A DNA stretch of 64,000 bases from SpSt-398 sp041752235 (GCA_041752235.1 JBGSHM010000005.1:1-64000), one strand, 5' to 3'. Numbered from the stretch's first letter, positions 23,885 to 33,231 are shown. Program-made: numbers and translations. Notes: generated by a model not told the origin, from the letters alone.

Positions 23885-25927
23885 ATGCCCCGTTGGAAAC
23901 AAATACCTTTTGTCCGGCTCCTCCCTGCTTTTCTTGCCGGAATCCTCCTGCAATGGTACCAGCCCGTTTCCCTATCCCTTATCAGCCGGGGACTCTTTCT
24001 GGCTTTACTGCCCCTGCTATTATTTGCCTTGCTTCGTCCCGGTCGGCAGTTTCAATTCCGATGGCTGCCTGTCATAGCCATGCATTCCTTGTTGGTGATC
24101 ATCGGGGCATGGGTGATGGCGCTTCAGCAAAGACTGAACGGATCTCCCGATGCCCAATTACCCGAATCGGTCTATCCAATCCTGTTGGAACGTGACTGGA
24201 AACAGGGGCCAAAGTCATACAAAAACCAGGTGCGCCTTTGGCAAAAGAACCGATCCATCCGCGCCTGGCTATATACGCCAAAGGACAGTGCCTTTCTCCA
24301 ACTCACCAGAGGAAGCTGGATACTGGCACGCGTTTCTCCAAGGCCCATTTCCCCACCTGCAAATCCGGGTAGTTTTGATTACAAAACCTATAGCCTCCAT
24401 CAAGGTATCACCCACCAGGTTTATCTGAAAACGGATCAATACCAACTTCTCCAAAAAGGAAATCCGGTAGGATTGTCCAGGTTACTTGACTACTGCCGGC
24501 AACGGGTACTCGAAATCATGCGGCAGGCGATTCCCGGTAAACAGGAGGCCGGATTAGCCGAGGCCCTGCTCATTGGTTACAAGGATGACCTGGACAAGGA
24601 GATGGAAACCATCTATGCCCAAACAGGCGTAGTTCATATCATTGCTATATCGGGTATGCACCTGGGATTGATCTATGGTTTGTTGTTATTACTCTTCAAA
24701 CCCCTGAAAAATCATCCACAGGCAAAATGGTTAAGGGCCCTCTTGATCATCGCGGCCTTATGGCTTTTTAGTTTACTCGCGGGTGCTTCCCCCTCTGTTC
24801 TCCGTTCCGCCCTTATGTTTACCGCCATCTTGTTTGGCGAAGCCATCCACCGCAAGGGAAATGCGATCAACAGTCTGGCCTTCGCGGCCTTTGCCCTGCT
24901 CTGTTACCAACCTTATTGGTTAGGGGATATCGGCTTTCAATTAAGTTTCGCGGCCGTACTCAGCATCCTTGTCTTTTACCCGCTCGTTTACCGCTTATTT
25001 TATTTTAAGCAAAAATGGATGGATGCCTTTTGGAAACTGAACGCGGTGACCTTGTCGGCCCAGGTCCTTACCTTCCCTTTATGTGTATACCACTTTCATC
25101 AATTCCCTACCTGGTTTCTGGCCGCCAACCTGATCGCGGTTCCTCTTTCCAACATCATCCTCCTGGGGGAGATCGGTCTTTGTGCCCTTGCCTGGTGGGA
25201 CTGGGCCACCCAATCCATCGGGTTTATGCTCTACCATCTTATCCGGTGGATGACCCAATGGGTGTCTTTTGTTAACCAATGGCCATTTTCTGTTTGGGAA
25301 CCTTTGTCCATTTCCTGGAGCCAGACCATTCTCCTGTATGTAATTATAACCATCCCCTTCCTGCCATTCACCAGCAAACGAAAAATCCACTGTCTTCTTT
25401 TTTGCCTGATGCTTTTTATGGGAGAGCGAACATACACGCTTTACCATGCTGCTTCGCGGAACCAATTGATCATTTATTCCATCAATGGAAAGCGGGCCAT
25501 GGATATACAAACCGGGAGAACCTTTCAATTCCTGGGAGATACCGGCATTTTAACCAACCGATCAACGTATTCCTTTCATATCCGTCCCTGCCGCATGCAA
25601 CAACGTATGGCCTATGAAAAAAAAGCATTAATAGAAGAAATAAGTTGTATAAAATGGAAGGGAAAAACGATCGGGTTTCTTTCCAACAAAATATCCATTG
25701 ATCAGTTGCCTAAGGAACTTGACCTGCTGGTCATTTCACATAATCCGGTTGATGATCCGGATGAAGTATTGAGGAAAATTCAAGTGAGTATGGTTGTTAT
25801 AGATGGGTCGAATGGATATAAAACGGTTAGGCGGTGGAAAGAAGGAGCGGGGGAAGTGTGGGATGTGAGGGAGGGGAGTTTTGTTTTTGATTTACAGCGT
25901 TTACCGCGTTTACCGCGAGGACGCTAA
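23885..25927 (+). CDS. comEC: ComEC/Rec2-family DNA-uptake channel protein
   Basis: 680 aa. Inner-membrane channel family for taking up single-stranded DNA in natural transformation. N-terminal membrane segments and a DUF4131-like region (about 1-200) precede the Competence domain (about 215-480) with TGVVHIIAISGMHLGLIYGLL and LRSALMFTAILFGEAIHRKGN. The C-terminal part (about 515-680) is short, without the HxHxDH motif of the metallo-beta-lactamase domain. The last residues (RLPRLPRGR) and the TAA are encoded by the start of the family A element at 25909. comF and radA elsewhere in the window fit a competence capacity. Confidence 0.93.
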   Translation: MPRWKQIPFVRLLPAFLAGILLQWYQPVSLSLISRGLFLALLPLLLFALLRPGRQFQFRWLPVIAMHSLLVIIGAWVMALQQRLNGSPDAQLPESVYPILLERDWKQGPKSYKNQVRLWQKNRSIRAWLYTPKDSAFLQLTRGSWILARVSPRPISPPANPGSFDYKTYSLHQGITHQVYLKTDQYQLLQKGNPVGLSRLLDYCRQRVLEIMRQAIPGKQEAGLAEALLIGYKDDLDKEMETIYAQTGVVHIIAISGMHLGLIYGLLLLLFKPLKNHPQAKWLRALLIIAALWLFSLLAGASPSVLRSALMFTAILFGEAIHRKGNAINSLAFAAFALLCYQPYWLGDIGFQLSFAAVLSILVFYPLVYRLFYFKQKWMDAFWKLNAVTLSAQVLTFPLCVYHFHQFPTWFLAANLIAVPLSNIILLGEIGLCALAWWDWATQSIGFMLYHLIRWMTQWVSFVNQWPFSVWEPLSISWSQTILLYVIITIPFLPFTSKRKIHCLLFCLMLFMGERTYTLYHAASRNQLIIYSINGKRAMDIQTGRTFQFLGDTGILTNRSTYSFHIRPCRMQQRMAYEKKALIEEISCIKWKGKTIGFLSNKISIDQLPKELDLLVISHNPVDDPDEVLRKIQVSMVVIDGSNGYKTVRRWKEGAGEVWDVREGSFVFDLQRLPRLPRGR

Positions 25928-26149
25928 GACGCCAAGGAGCGCAAGGAAAGCTGTGCGAGACCTCCGGTCTCGCACGGTTAGAATGCCGCCTCTGGCGGCT
26001 CGAGTAATAACCTTTTCATTTTTATAAATTAATACTTTGATTGCCGCCAGAGGCGGCTTTCTGGAGGTGCGAGACCATAGGTCTCGCACAGCCTCGAACA
26101 GCCACAGCTTTCCTTGCGCCCCCTTGCGCCTTCGTGCCCTCGCGGTAAA
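25909..26149. repeat. Composite nested palindrome made of three repeat families
   Basis: Outer arms belong to family A (TTTACCGCGAGG ... CCTCGCGGTAAA). Inside, on both sides, is GTGCGAGACC-nnn-GGTCTCGCAC (25953-25975 and 26067-26089, loops TCC and ATA). Further in is GCCGCC-nnn-GGCGGC (25985-25999 and 26043-26057, loops TCT and AGA). It fills the gap between comEC and the M28 peptidase gene and supplies the comEC stop. Confidence 0.9.
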
Positions 26150-26159
26150 AAAAATAAAA

Positions 26160-27734
26160 CTAGAATCCTCTCCTCGCTGGCACCGCCTTTGGCAATTCCT
26201 TTCTGGGCAATTTCTCCTCCCTTTGCGCGGTATGATACACAAACGACGCTACGATCACAGATGCTTGCTTTAGATCTTCCGCCACCAGGTGATCATAACT
26301 ATCCATATTGGTATGGTGTGTCCGGGTATTATACTCTATTTCATCCTGAATAAACTGAAACCCGGGAATACCTACGGCATCAAAAGCCAGGTGATCGGTT
26401 CCACCCGTATTGTTCATCGTGATTGTCTTAGCATCCAGATCGGCAAAAGGTTCCAGCCATTTGGCAAAGATGTCTTTTACCCCGCCATTGCCCTGCAGGT
26501 ATACCCCGCGAATGCGACCTGTGCCATTGTCCAGATTATAATAGGCGGAAACTTTCGCGTGTTCAGGCTTAAGTTCCATAACAGCCGGATCGGCAAAATG
26601 ATTTTTTACATAATTCCTGGAGCCATGCAAGCCTTGTTCCTCTCCACTCCAAAGGGCGATGCGTATGGTGCGTTTGGGTTTTAATCCCGTGCCCATCAGG
26701 ATACGAACGGCTTCCATCATCACTGAACAACCGGCCGCGTTATCCGTGGCGCCTGTACTGGCATGCCAGCTATCGAGGTGACCGCCAAGCATGACGATCT
26801 CGTCTTTTAATTTAGGATCGCTTCCGGGAATTTCAGCGATCACGTTATAGCCTTTGATGTCTTGTTGATGAAAAACAGTTTGCACTTCGGCTTCAAGCAC
26901 TACTTTTTCACCGGCTTGTATCAAACGTTGTATGCGGAGATAATCATCGCTGGAGAGCATGAGTGTTGCTGGTGCTTCGGGAGCATTGGCCTGGTATCCG
27001 CCACCGCTGCTGGCGAAAATGGTACCATCATTTCCCCGCGCATTCATTTGAAGGATCAGGGCAGGTTTCTCACTGTTAAGGAGGTCACGCATCCGGCGTT
27101 GTACCGCCATCCGGTTTGCCCGGGCTTGCTGGTCATTATTATTGGCGCCGGGATTCGGCCGGTTTCCGCCTCCCGTATTGGGACCCGCTGAGGCGGCCAT
27201 TCTTTCGAGGGCTTCGTCCTTGTGCCGGTTGCCATCGGGTTCAAAGGAGGGATTGAGTTTGGCATCCGTCCATTGCATCACGATCTTTCCTTTGAGTTTT
27301 CCGGTATAGGCCAGTAATTCAGTGGTATCTGCTGCTTTAACCAACACCACTTCCCCGTTGATCAATCCGCCAGGGGTGCTGCCTGTCCAGGCCAGTGGCT
27401 GCGCGATCAGGGGTGAATAGTAAGGTGTCTTCATCGCCACATAACATTTGGTCTGCTCCCATCCTTTTCCAAAATCGCCCCAGGGTTCCAGGGTGGCGTT
27501 CTTCAGCCCCATTCGGGTTAGTTCTTCCTTGGCCCAATTGGCCGCCTTTAAGAATCCCGGCGAGGCGGTCAAACGTGGCCCGCTAACATCTGTTAGACGA
27601 AAAGCCAGGTCCATCACCTTTGAATTATCCATGCCTTCTTTGCGGATCTTGTCAACAGCCGCTTTGTCAAGGGGTTCCTGCGCCTGTAGTTGCATGACCA
27701 GGGCAGAAAGGAAAATAAAGAGCAATTTTCTCAT
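26160..27734 (-). CDS. M28 family zinc aminopeptidase, secreted
   Basis: 524 aa. Signal peptide (LLFIFLSALVMQLQAQ). A PA-like domain lies at about 110-270, including an asparagine/glycine-rich insert (NTGGGNRPNPGANNND). The M28 catalytic domain lies at about 295-510 with GGHLDSW, GATDNAAG, WSGEEQGLHGSRNYV and GGTDHLAFDAVGIPGFQF, giving the expected His/Asp/Glu zinc ligands. The family removes amino acids from peptides outside the cytoplasm. It is divergent from purH and convergent with comEC. Confidence 0.95.
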   Translation of the reverse strand: MRKLLFIFLSALVMQLQAQEPLDKAAVDKIRKEGMDNSKVMDLAFRLTDVSGPRLTASPGFLKAANWAKEELTRMGLKNATLEPWGDFGKGWEQTKCYVAMKTPYYSPLIAQPLAWTGSTPGGLINGEVVLVKAADTTELLAYTGKLKGKIVMQWTDAKLNPSFEPDGNRHKDEALERMAASAGPNTGGGNRPNPGANNNDQQARANRMAVQRRMRDLLNSEKPALILQMNARGNDGTIFASSGGGYQANAPEAPATLMLSSDDYLRIQRLIQAGEKVVLEAEVQTVFHQQDIKGYNVIAEIPGSDPKLKDEIVMLGGHLDSWHASTGATDNAAGCSVMMEAVRILMGTGLKPKRTIRIALWSGEEQGLHGSRNYVKNHFADPAVMELKPEHAKVSAYYNLDNGTGRIRGVYLQGNGGVKDIFAKWLEPFADLDAKTITMNNTGGTDHLAFDAVGIPGFQFIQDEIEYNTRTHHTNMDSYDHLVAEDLKQASVIVASFVYHTAQREEKLPRKELPKAVPARRGF

Positions 27735-27784
27735 GATGTGGGGATTTAAGTACAGGAAAGTAGGGCATTTTAAGGAAGTAGCTC

Positions 27785-27816
27785 TTTTGCCAACCGGGTA
27801 AATTCTTCTAATTTTG
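27785..27816 (+). promoter_or_regulatory. Promoter of purH with both -33 and -7 elements
   Basis: TTTTG at 27785-27789, 19 bases, TAATTTTG at 27809-27816. This is the best full Bacteroidota-type promoter in the window. The predicted leader is about 34 bases to the ATG at 27855. Confidence 0.7.
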
Positions 27817-27854
27817 CGGCTTCTCTAACTACGCCTGCCTCATTTTTTACCATT

Positions 27855-29372
27855 ATGAATAAGAAGATTCAATCTGCCCTGCTTTCCGTTTTTTATAAGG
27901 ACGGACTCGAGCCCATTGTCAAACAATTGGAGAAATTGGGTGTCACCATTTATTCCACCGGTGGTACGCAGCAATTCATTGAAGGTCTGGGCGTAAAATG
28001 TGTTCCCGTAGAATCGGTGACCTCCTATCCTTCCATTCTTGGTGGGAGGGTAAAGACCCTGCACCCAAAAGTATTTGGAGGTATCCTCGGTCGCCGTGAT
28101 AATGAAACAGATATACAGGAGATGCAGCAATACGAGATCCCGCTGATCGACCTCGTGATCGTTGACCTATATCCGTTTGAAGAAACGGTAGCCAATACCA
28201 GCGAAGAAAAACTCATCATTGAAAAGATCGATATCGGTGGGCCCTCCATGATTCGCGGAGCGGCTAAGAATTTCCGTGATGTGCTCGTGATCGCTTCCAA
28301 AAATGATTACGCTTCACTCGAAAAAATACTGGTGGAACAAAAAGGAGAAACCAGCATCGAAGAGCGTCGCGCTTTTGCCGCCCGTGCTTTTGAGGTTTGT
28401 GCGCATTATGATGTGGCTATCTCTCAATATTTCACGCCATCGGGAGGAGACTATTTCCTGAGCTCTGTACCCGGACCAAAGATCATGCGGTATGGAGAGA
28501 ACCCACACCAGCAGGGGGTTTTCTTTGGCGACCTGACCCAGCTATTCGACCAGCTTCATGGAAAAGAACTTTCATACAATAACCTGGTGGATGTGGATGC
28601 GGCAGTGGAATTGATCCGTGAGTTTGAAGCCCCCACTTTCGCCATCATCAAACATACCAATGTCTGCGGTGTGGCGCAACGTGCCACAGTAAAAGATAGT
28701 TGGGATGCCGCCCTTGCCGGTGACCCCGAAAGTGCTTTTGGCGGTGTACTCGTCTCCAATCAAACCATTGACAAAGCTACCGCCGATGCCATCAGCGAAA
28801 TCTTCTTTGAGGTATTGATCGCTCCGGCCTTTGATGAGGATGCACTGGATGTGTTGCGCGCCAAAAAGAACCGGATCCTCTTACAATTAAAACCTGTTAC
28901 GGGAAAAGAAAACGCCAATAGCTCCCGCTCGCTTTTGAATGGTGTATTGGTTCAAAATAAGGACAAAGGCAATTATGAGAAATGGGATGAGGTCGGCGGA
29001 CGTTCCTGTACAGATAAACAGAAAACGGACCTCGCTTTTGCCAACCTGATCTGCAAACACCTGAAATCAAATGCCATTGCGCTGGTCAAAGACCTGCAAT
29101 TGGTGGGTAAAGGCTGTGGGCAAACCAGTCGCGTGGATGCGTTACGTCATGCCATTGAAAAAGCCCGGCAGTTTCAATTTGACCTGCATGGTGCGGTGAT
29201 GGCCAGTGATGCCTTTTTCCCTTTTGATGACTGTGTGAAAATGGGGCATGCCGAAGGCATACTGGCTTATATCCAACCCGGTGGCTCTATTCGTGATAAA
29301 GATTCAATTGATTATTGTGTGAATAATGGACTGGCAATGGTGATGACGGGCATGAGGCATTTCAGGCATTGA
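27855..29372 (+). CDS. purH: Bifunctional AICAR transformylase / IMP cyclohydrolase
   Basis: 505 aa. Catalyses the last two steps of IMP synthesis. N-terminal MGS-like IMP cyclohydrolase domain (about 1-190; ALLSVFYKDGLEPIVKQL, GGRVKTLHPKVFGGIL). C-terminal AICAR transformylase domain with YGENPHQQG, SYNNLVDVDAA, AIIKHTNVCGVA, SAFGGVL and the end MASDAFFPFDDCV and IQPGGSIRDKDSI. Length is near the family norm. A complete promoter (27785-27816) precedes it. A heptamer element follows at 29387. Confidence 0.98.
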   Translation: MNKKIQSALLSVFYKDGLEPIVKQLEKLGVTIYSTGGTQQFIEGLGVKCVPVESVTSYPSILGGRVKTLHPKVFGGILGRRDNETDIQEMQQYEIPLIDLVIVDLYPFEETVANTSEEKLIIEKIDIGGPSMIRGAAKNFRDVLVIASKNDYASLEKILVEQKGETSIEERRAFAARAFEVCAHYDVAISQYFTPSGGDYFLSSVPGPKIMRYGENPHQQGVFFGDLTQLFDQLHGKELSYNNLVDVDAAVELIREFEAPTFAIIKHTNVCGVAQRATVKDSWDAALAGDPESAFGGVLVSNQTIDKATADAISEIFFEVLIAPAFDEDALDVLRAKKNRILLQLKPVTGKENANSSRSLLNGVLVQNKDKGNYEKWDEVGGRSCTDKQKTDLAFANLICKHLKSNAIALVKDLQLVGKGCGQTSRVDALRHAIEKARQFQFDLHGAVMASDAFFPFDDCVKMGHAEGILAYIQPGGSIRDKDSIDYCVNNGLAMVMTGMRHFRH

Positions 29373-29386
29373 CCGGGAGTGAATGT

Positions 29387-29515
29387 TTGAAGTTGAAGTC
29401 CCAAAGTCCGAAGTCGGGGGTCCAAGGTCGGAAATAAGGAGTTTGAAAACTGGTCATTCTACAAGGTCATCAACGAACTCAGTCCCCGGACCCCTGACCT
29501 CGGACTCCAGACCCT
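29387..29515. repeat. AGTCnnn heptamer palindrome, second copy
   Basis: Left part (about 29389-29432) has AAGTCCC, AAGTCCG, AAGTCGG, GGTCCAA and GGTCGGA. The right part (about 29482-29513) has the complement in CCCGGACCCCTGACCTCGGAC. Same unit as 4806-4875. It lies between purH and the EamA gene, both on the plus strand. Confidence 0.75.
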
Positions 29516-29552
29516 AATTATCCAACATCCACCATCCAAAACAACAAAAAAA

Positions 29553-30461
29553 ATGTCCCCACTAACCAAATACTCCTCTTCCTCCCACAACAAGGCCATT
29601 TTTGCCCTGGTGTTGGTGTGTTTTTTCTGGGGTACTACCTGGTTGGCTTCGCGGGTGGGGGTGGAACATATGCCGGCCTTGCAGTTGGCGGGTATCCGGC
29701 AGTTGATCGGTGGCTCCATTTATGTAGGTTGGTTTTTGTACAAAGGCATGGCATTTCCGAAGGGAAAAGAGTGGGTGCCGGTATTGATCCTTAGTTTTTT
29801 GAATTTCATTATTGCCAATGGATTTTCGACCTGGGGACTGGAAGGGATTCGTTCCGGTGGATTGGGTGCCATCATAGGAGCCATCTTTCCCTTATGGCTT
29901 GTGTTTATTGGCTTGTTTGGCGATGGTAAAAAAATGCCGGTGATGGCGATTGTGGGATTGGTGATCGGTTTTGGTGGTGTGTGCGTGATCTTCGCCGAGC
30001 ACTTTGACGATTTTTTCAATCCCGAATTTCTGTTTGGCATCATCCTTTCCCTGATCGCCACCCTGGCCTGGGCCTTTGGTACACTTTATACCAAGAAACA
30101 AGCGCTGCATTTTAATGCGTATTTCAGTTTGGGGATTCAGATGTTGATCTCCGGCGTCGTGCTTTCCATCATTGCCCCTGTCAGTGGCCGTGCAGTACCG
30201 ATGGCACAAATTCCCTGGGAAGCCTGGGCATCCATCGCCTATCTTGTACTGTTTGGTTCCGTCATCTCTTTTGTCGCTTATCTCTATGCCTTGCAAAGGC
30301 TTCCTACTGAATTGGCGTCGATCTATGCATACATCAACCCCATTGTAGCGGTTGTGCTTGGCGCTTTGTTTTTTCAGGAAAAACTCACCCCCTACATCGC
30401 TTTTGGTGGCATCATTACCATACTGGGCGTGTACCTCGTCAACCGGGCCTATAAACTCTAG
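29553..30461 (+). CDS. EamA-family (DMT) transporter
   Basis: 302 aa. Ten predicted membrane helices in two EamA repeats: about 15-145 (FALVLVCFFWGTTWLASRVG, AGIRQLIGGSIYVGWFL) and about 155-300 (LFGIILSLIATLAWAFGTLY, LASIYAYINPIVAVVLGALF, FGGIITILGVYLVN). The family exports metabolites or amino acids; substrate unknown. An A-rich stretch precedes the ATG instead of an SD sequence. The TAG stop lies inside palindrome 30457-30535. Confidence 0.93.
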   Translation: MSPLTKYSSSSHNKAIFALVLVCFFWGTTWLASRVGVEHMPALQLAGIRQLIGGSIYVGWFLYKGMAFPKGKEWVPVLILSFLNFIIANGFSTWGLEGIRSGGLGAIIGAIFPLWLVFIGLFGDGKKMPVMAIVGLVIGFGGVCVIFAEHFDDFFNPEFLFGIILSLIATLAWAFGTLYTKKQALHFNAYFSLGIQMLISGVVLSIIAPVSGRAVPMAQIPWEAWASIAYLVLFGSVISFVAYLYALQRLPTELASIYAYINPIVAVVLGALFFQEKLTPYIAFGGIITILGVYLVNRAYKL

Positions 30462-30535
30462 CGCTCCATCGCGCCTTAGCGTCCTGGCGGTAAGATTTAA
30501 CCGCAAAGACGCTAAGACGCAATGGAGCGCTAGAG
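30457..30535. repeat. Family A palindrome in inverted layout that holds both stop codons
   Basis: CTCTAGCGCTCCAT at the left end pairs with ATGGAGCGCTAGAG at the right end. The centre is GGTAAGATTTAACC, so the usual TTACCGC ends lie in the middle. The stop of the EamA gene (30459-30461) and of the deacetylase gene (30530-30532, minus) are both CTC-TAG at symmetric positions. Confidence 0.92.
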
Positions 30536-31834
30536 GGAATGTTGATGGCGCAAGAATTGAGCATAGATCGCTCGCCATTCTCCCTTAAAAGCAGACTCGC
30601 CAAGGAAGTGATTATGCCATATCGTGATCATCATTCCCTTTACGTCTCTAACCCTTTTTGCATATCCCATCATTTCCTCAAATGCCTGCTCCGCATTTTG
30701 CTTCTGCTCGAAATAGGAATTCGCTTCCATGAAACAAAAAGGATATACCAATAAGGAAGTCCTTTCCTCCTTCTCCAGATCATACCAATAAAACGGCGAA
30801 GCCACCGAGGCCCTGAAACCATTGATACTTCCATATCCCATCGAATGATCATGCCGTACACCCAAGGCGATCAATCGCCGGTAATCATGTGGAAGGTGAA
30901 AACGGATATAGTGAAAACGCGAGGTAGTAACCGGGTTCCCCGCGATTCCAGACAGCCTTTGTATCTCCTTTTCCAACAAAGGTTCTTCATCACCGCTTCG
31001 CCAGGAAGGATGGATACCTACCGGAAAATGTGCAGCCGTTCGCTTGATCAATTGCTGTAATACCGGTTGTTCGGGATGAATGTTCTTATCATACATCCCG
31101 CGTCTTTGTCCGACATGAAAGAAATAGATCGCTGGATACTCCGTAGTCAGGTGAAGTTCATCCAGCCAATCATAACTATCATAGGGATCGGATACTTTCC
31201 CTTTCAGAACCGCTCTTCTTTTTTTAAATGACTTGATATCTCCTTTTAAAAGGGATCCCAATAGCGCGGCTCCATTTCGTGCCCAACCTTTTCCTTTATA
31301 CGAATAGGCAATATCAATATCATAGGTGGGCAGCAGATCAAAAGCCTTTTGCCGACAGGTATAATATGGAAAAAGCTGAAGGACCTTTTCCTTAAATGCC
31401 ATCAGCCACTCATTGATCAGGGGCCGATGAAGAAACCCATTTTTAAAGGCTATGGCGTTCTTATGCCCAAACCGGCCATATTCATCTTTTTCATACGGGA
31501 GATACTCTTCATACCGGGAAAGCAAATAAAAGGCGGCTGAAAAAAGATCAAAGGGTATATCGCCACCGGTAAAAAAGAAGGCGGGCATACCTTGCCAATC
31601 CTGACAAACGATGGCCCGTGACTGGATATGCTTTTCAAACAATAATCCTTCGGGAATGATGTGGATCTCTTTGTCAGCCAGTTTATGCGGACTGTAATTG
31701 ATCCGGGGTTCGGAGCTGGAGAGGTATTGTTCTTTATCCGATGTGATCACCAAACCCTGATCGAGACATTCCCCACTGAGGAATTCCGCGAAATAGGTCA
31801 ATCGGGAAGATATGCGTTCGGTAAAAAGGATCAC
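30530..31834 (-). CDS. Polysaccharide deacetylase-like protein
   Basis: 434 aa, probably cytosolic. A Bacteroidota protein of the type annotated as polysaccharide deacetylase (NodB-like) family. The N-terminal ~155 residues form a separate domain (FFTGGDIPFDLFSAAFYLLSRYEEYLP). The deacetylase-like part starts at LLPTYDIDIAYSYKG (the Asp pair) and continues with IYFFHVGQRRGMYD, FPVGIHPSW, RFHYIRFHLPHDYRRL and TIWHNHFLGE. The substrate is unknown. It ends in palindrome 30457-30535 and lies 13 bp downstream of lutB on the same strand. Confidence 0.85.
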   Translation of the reverse strand: MILFTERISSRLTYFAEFLSGECLDQGLVITSDKEQYLSSSEPRINYSPHKLADKEIHIIPEGLLFEKHIQSRAIVCQDWQGMPAFFFTGGDIPFDLFSAAFYLLSRYEEYLPYEKDEYGRFGHKNAIAFKNGFLHRPLINEWLMAFKEKVLQLFPYYTCRQKAFDLLPTYDIDIAYSYKGKGWARNGAALLGSLLKGDIKSFKKRRAVLKGKVSDPYDSYDWLDELHLTTEYPAIYFFHVGQRRGMYDKNIHPEQPVLQQLIKRTAAHFPVGIHPSWRSGDEEPLLEKEIQRLSGIAGNPVTTSRFHYIRFHLPHDYRRLIALGVRHDHSMGYGSINGFRASVASPFYWYDLEKEERTSLLVYPFCFMEANSYFEQKQNAEQAFEEMMGYAKRVRDVKGMMITIWHNHFLGESAFKGEWRAIYAQFLRHQHSL

Positions 31835-31847
31835 GAAATGAAGTTAA

Positions 31848-33227
31848 TCATCTGTCCCCAAATTTCTCCTTCCAGCGCTGGTTAAAGGAGCGGGCCGGAA
31901 ACTCGAGCTCTCCCCGGGTATCTTTCCAGCCTTTGATTAAGGAGTTCACAACTTTGTTGCGGATCTTAGATCCTCCAAAATTCATCAACCGGCGGCTGAG
32001 CATGGCCTGTTTCCACACTTTCCAGGCAATTTTTTCAGCAAAGAGCGCTTCGCCGGCTTCGACGGAGTCGTGGCGGTTATCGAGAAGTAATTCGTGCAAA
32101 TTGATCCGTACGGCGCAAACCTCCGTACAGTTTCCGCAAAGAGAGGAGGCATAACTAAGGTGCTTCCAATCCTTTCTTTCTTTCAGGTGGGGGGTGATCA
32201 CGGAGCCAATAGGACCGCTATAGGTGGTTTCGTAGCTATGTCCCCCGATATTTTTATAGACCGGACAGGCATTCAAACAAGCGCCACACCGGATACAATA
32301 CAAGCTTTCCCGTGCTTTTGGATCAGCGAGGATATTGGTACGTCCATTGTCAAGCAGGATCACATACATATCCTCTGGACCATCGGTCTCCCCGGGTTGC
32401 CGCGGTCCGGTTACCACGGTGTTATACACGGTGATCCGTTGCCCGGTGCCATAGGTCGCAAGCAGGGGCCAGAATAACTGCAGGTCATTCACCGAAGGGA
32501 TCACTTTCTCGATACCCACTACCACAATATGAGTAGCAGGAAAAGAACAACTCAGACGGGCATTGCCTTCATTTTCCGTCACCGCAATACCGCCAATATC
32601 CGGGAGGATGAAATTAGCACCAGTGACGCCAATCTCTGCCTGGCGGTATTTCTCCCGAAGTTTTTCGCGGGCCACCTGTGTCAATTGCGTGGGATTGAGT
32701 TTAGGGTTGGTTCCCAATTTCTCCGCAAACAATCGGGCCACATCTTCCTTGCTTTTGTGCATGGCCGGTGTGACGATATGATAGGGAGGCTCCCCATCAA
32801 GTTGCTGGATATATTCTCCAAGGTCGGTCTCTACACTTTCAATACCTTTTTCTTCCAGAAAATGATTCAGGTGTATCTCTTCCGTCACCATGCTTTTGCT
32901 CTTCACCAGGGTGCGGCAATTCTTCTCTTCACAAATTTTGCCAATGGCTTCCAGAGCTTGTTGGGCATCTTCGGCCCAAATAACCTTGGCCCCCCGGCGG
33001 GTGATCCTGGCTTCAAATTCTTCAAGGTAGCGATCCAGATTCTCCATGGCCTTCCACTTGGCATTCTTGGCCTTTTCGCGTGCGAGGAGAAGTTCTGAAA
33101 ACTGCGATTTTCCCTGGGGGACCACCGCATTGTACTTGCCGATATTGAAATTGATCGTCCGGCGGTGCTCACGGTCGGCCGCTTTGATGGTGCTCTTGGC
33201 AATAAAGGAAGCTGCATTTTCGGACAT
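31848..33227 (-). CDS. lutB: Lactate utilisation protein B (LutB), iron-sulfur LUD protein
   Basis: 459 aa. Part of the LutABC L-lactate oxidation complex family. LUD domain at about 60-290 (AKSMVTEEIHLNHFLEEKGI, ANFILPDIGGIAVTENEGNAR). Two 4Fe-4S motifs are CIRCGACLNACPVY (about 310) and CGNCTEVCAVRI (about 360). The C-terminal helical part has the usual KWRM-like WKEKFG end. Start is ATG at 33227 with TATCTTTG exactly four bases upstream, so the mRNA is probably leaderless. lutA is not in the window. Confidence 0.95.
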   Translation of the reverse strand: MSENAASFIAKSTIKAADREHRRTINFNIGKYNAVVPQGKSQFSELLLAREKAKNAKWKAMENLDRYLEEFEARITRRGAKVIWAEDAQQALEAIGKICEEKNCRTLVKSKSMVTEEIHLNHFLEEKGIESVETDLGEYIQQLDGEPPYHIVTPAMHKSKEDVARLFAEKLGTNPKLNPTQLTQVAREKLREKYRQAEIGVTGANFILPDIGGIAVTENEGNARLSCSFPATHIVVVGIEKVIPSVNDLQLFWPLLATYGTGQRITVYNTVVTGPRQPGETDGPEDMYVILLDNGRTNILADPKARESLYCIRCGACLNACPVYKNIGGHSYETTYSGPIGSVITPHLKERKDWKHLSYASSLCGNCTEVCAVRINLHELLLDNRHDSVEAGEALFAEKIAWKVWKQAMLSRRLMNFGGSKIRNKVVNSLIKGWKDTRGELEFPARSFNQRWKEKFGDR

Positions 33228-33231
33228 GAGG

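Noticed and set aside
55..33227. Split lut operon as a rearrangement
   Set aside because: A LUD gene close to ftsH and a separate lutB are common in the phylum, so 31 kb distance is not by itself unusual.
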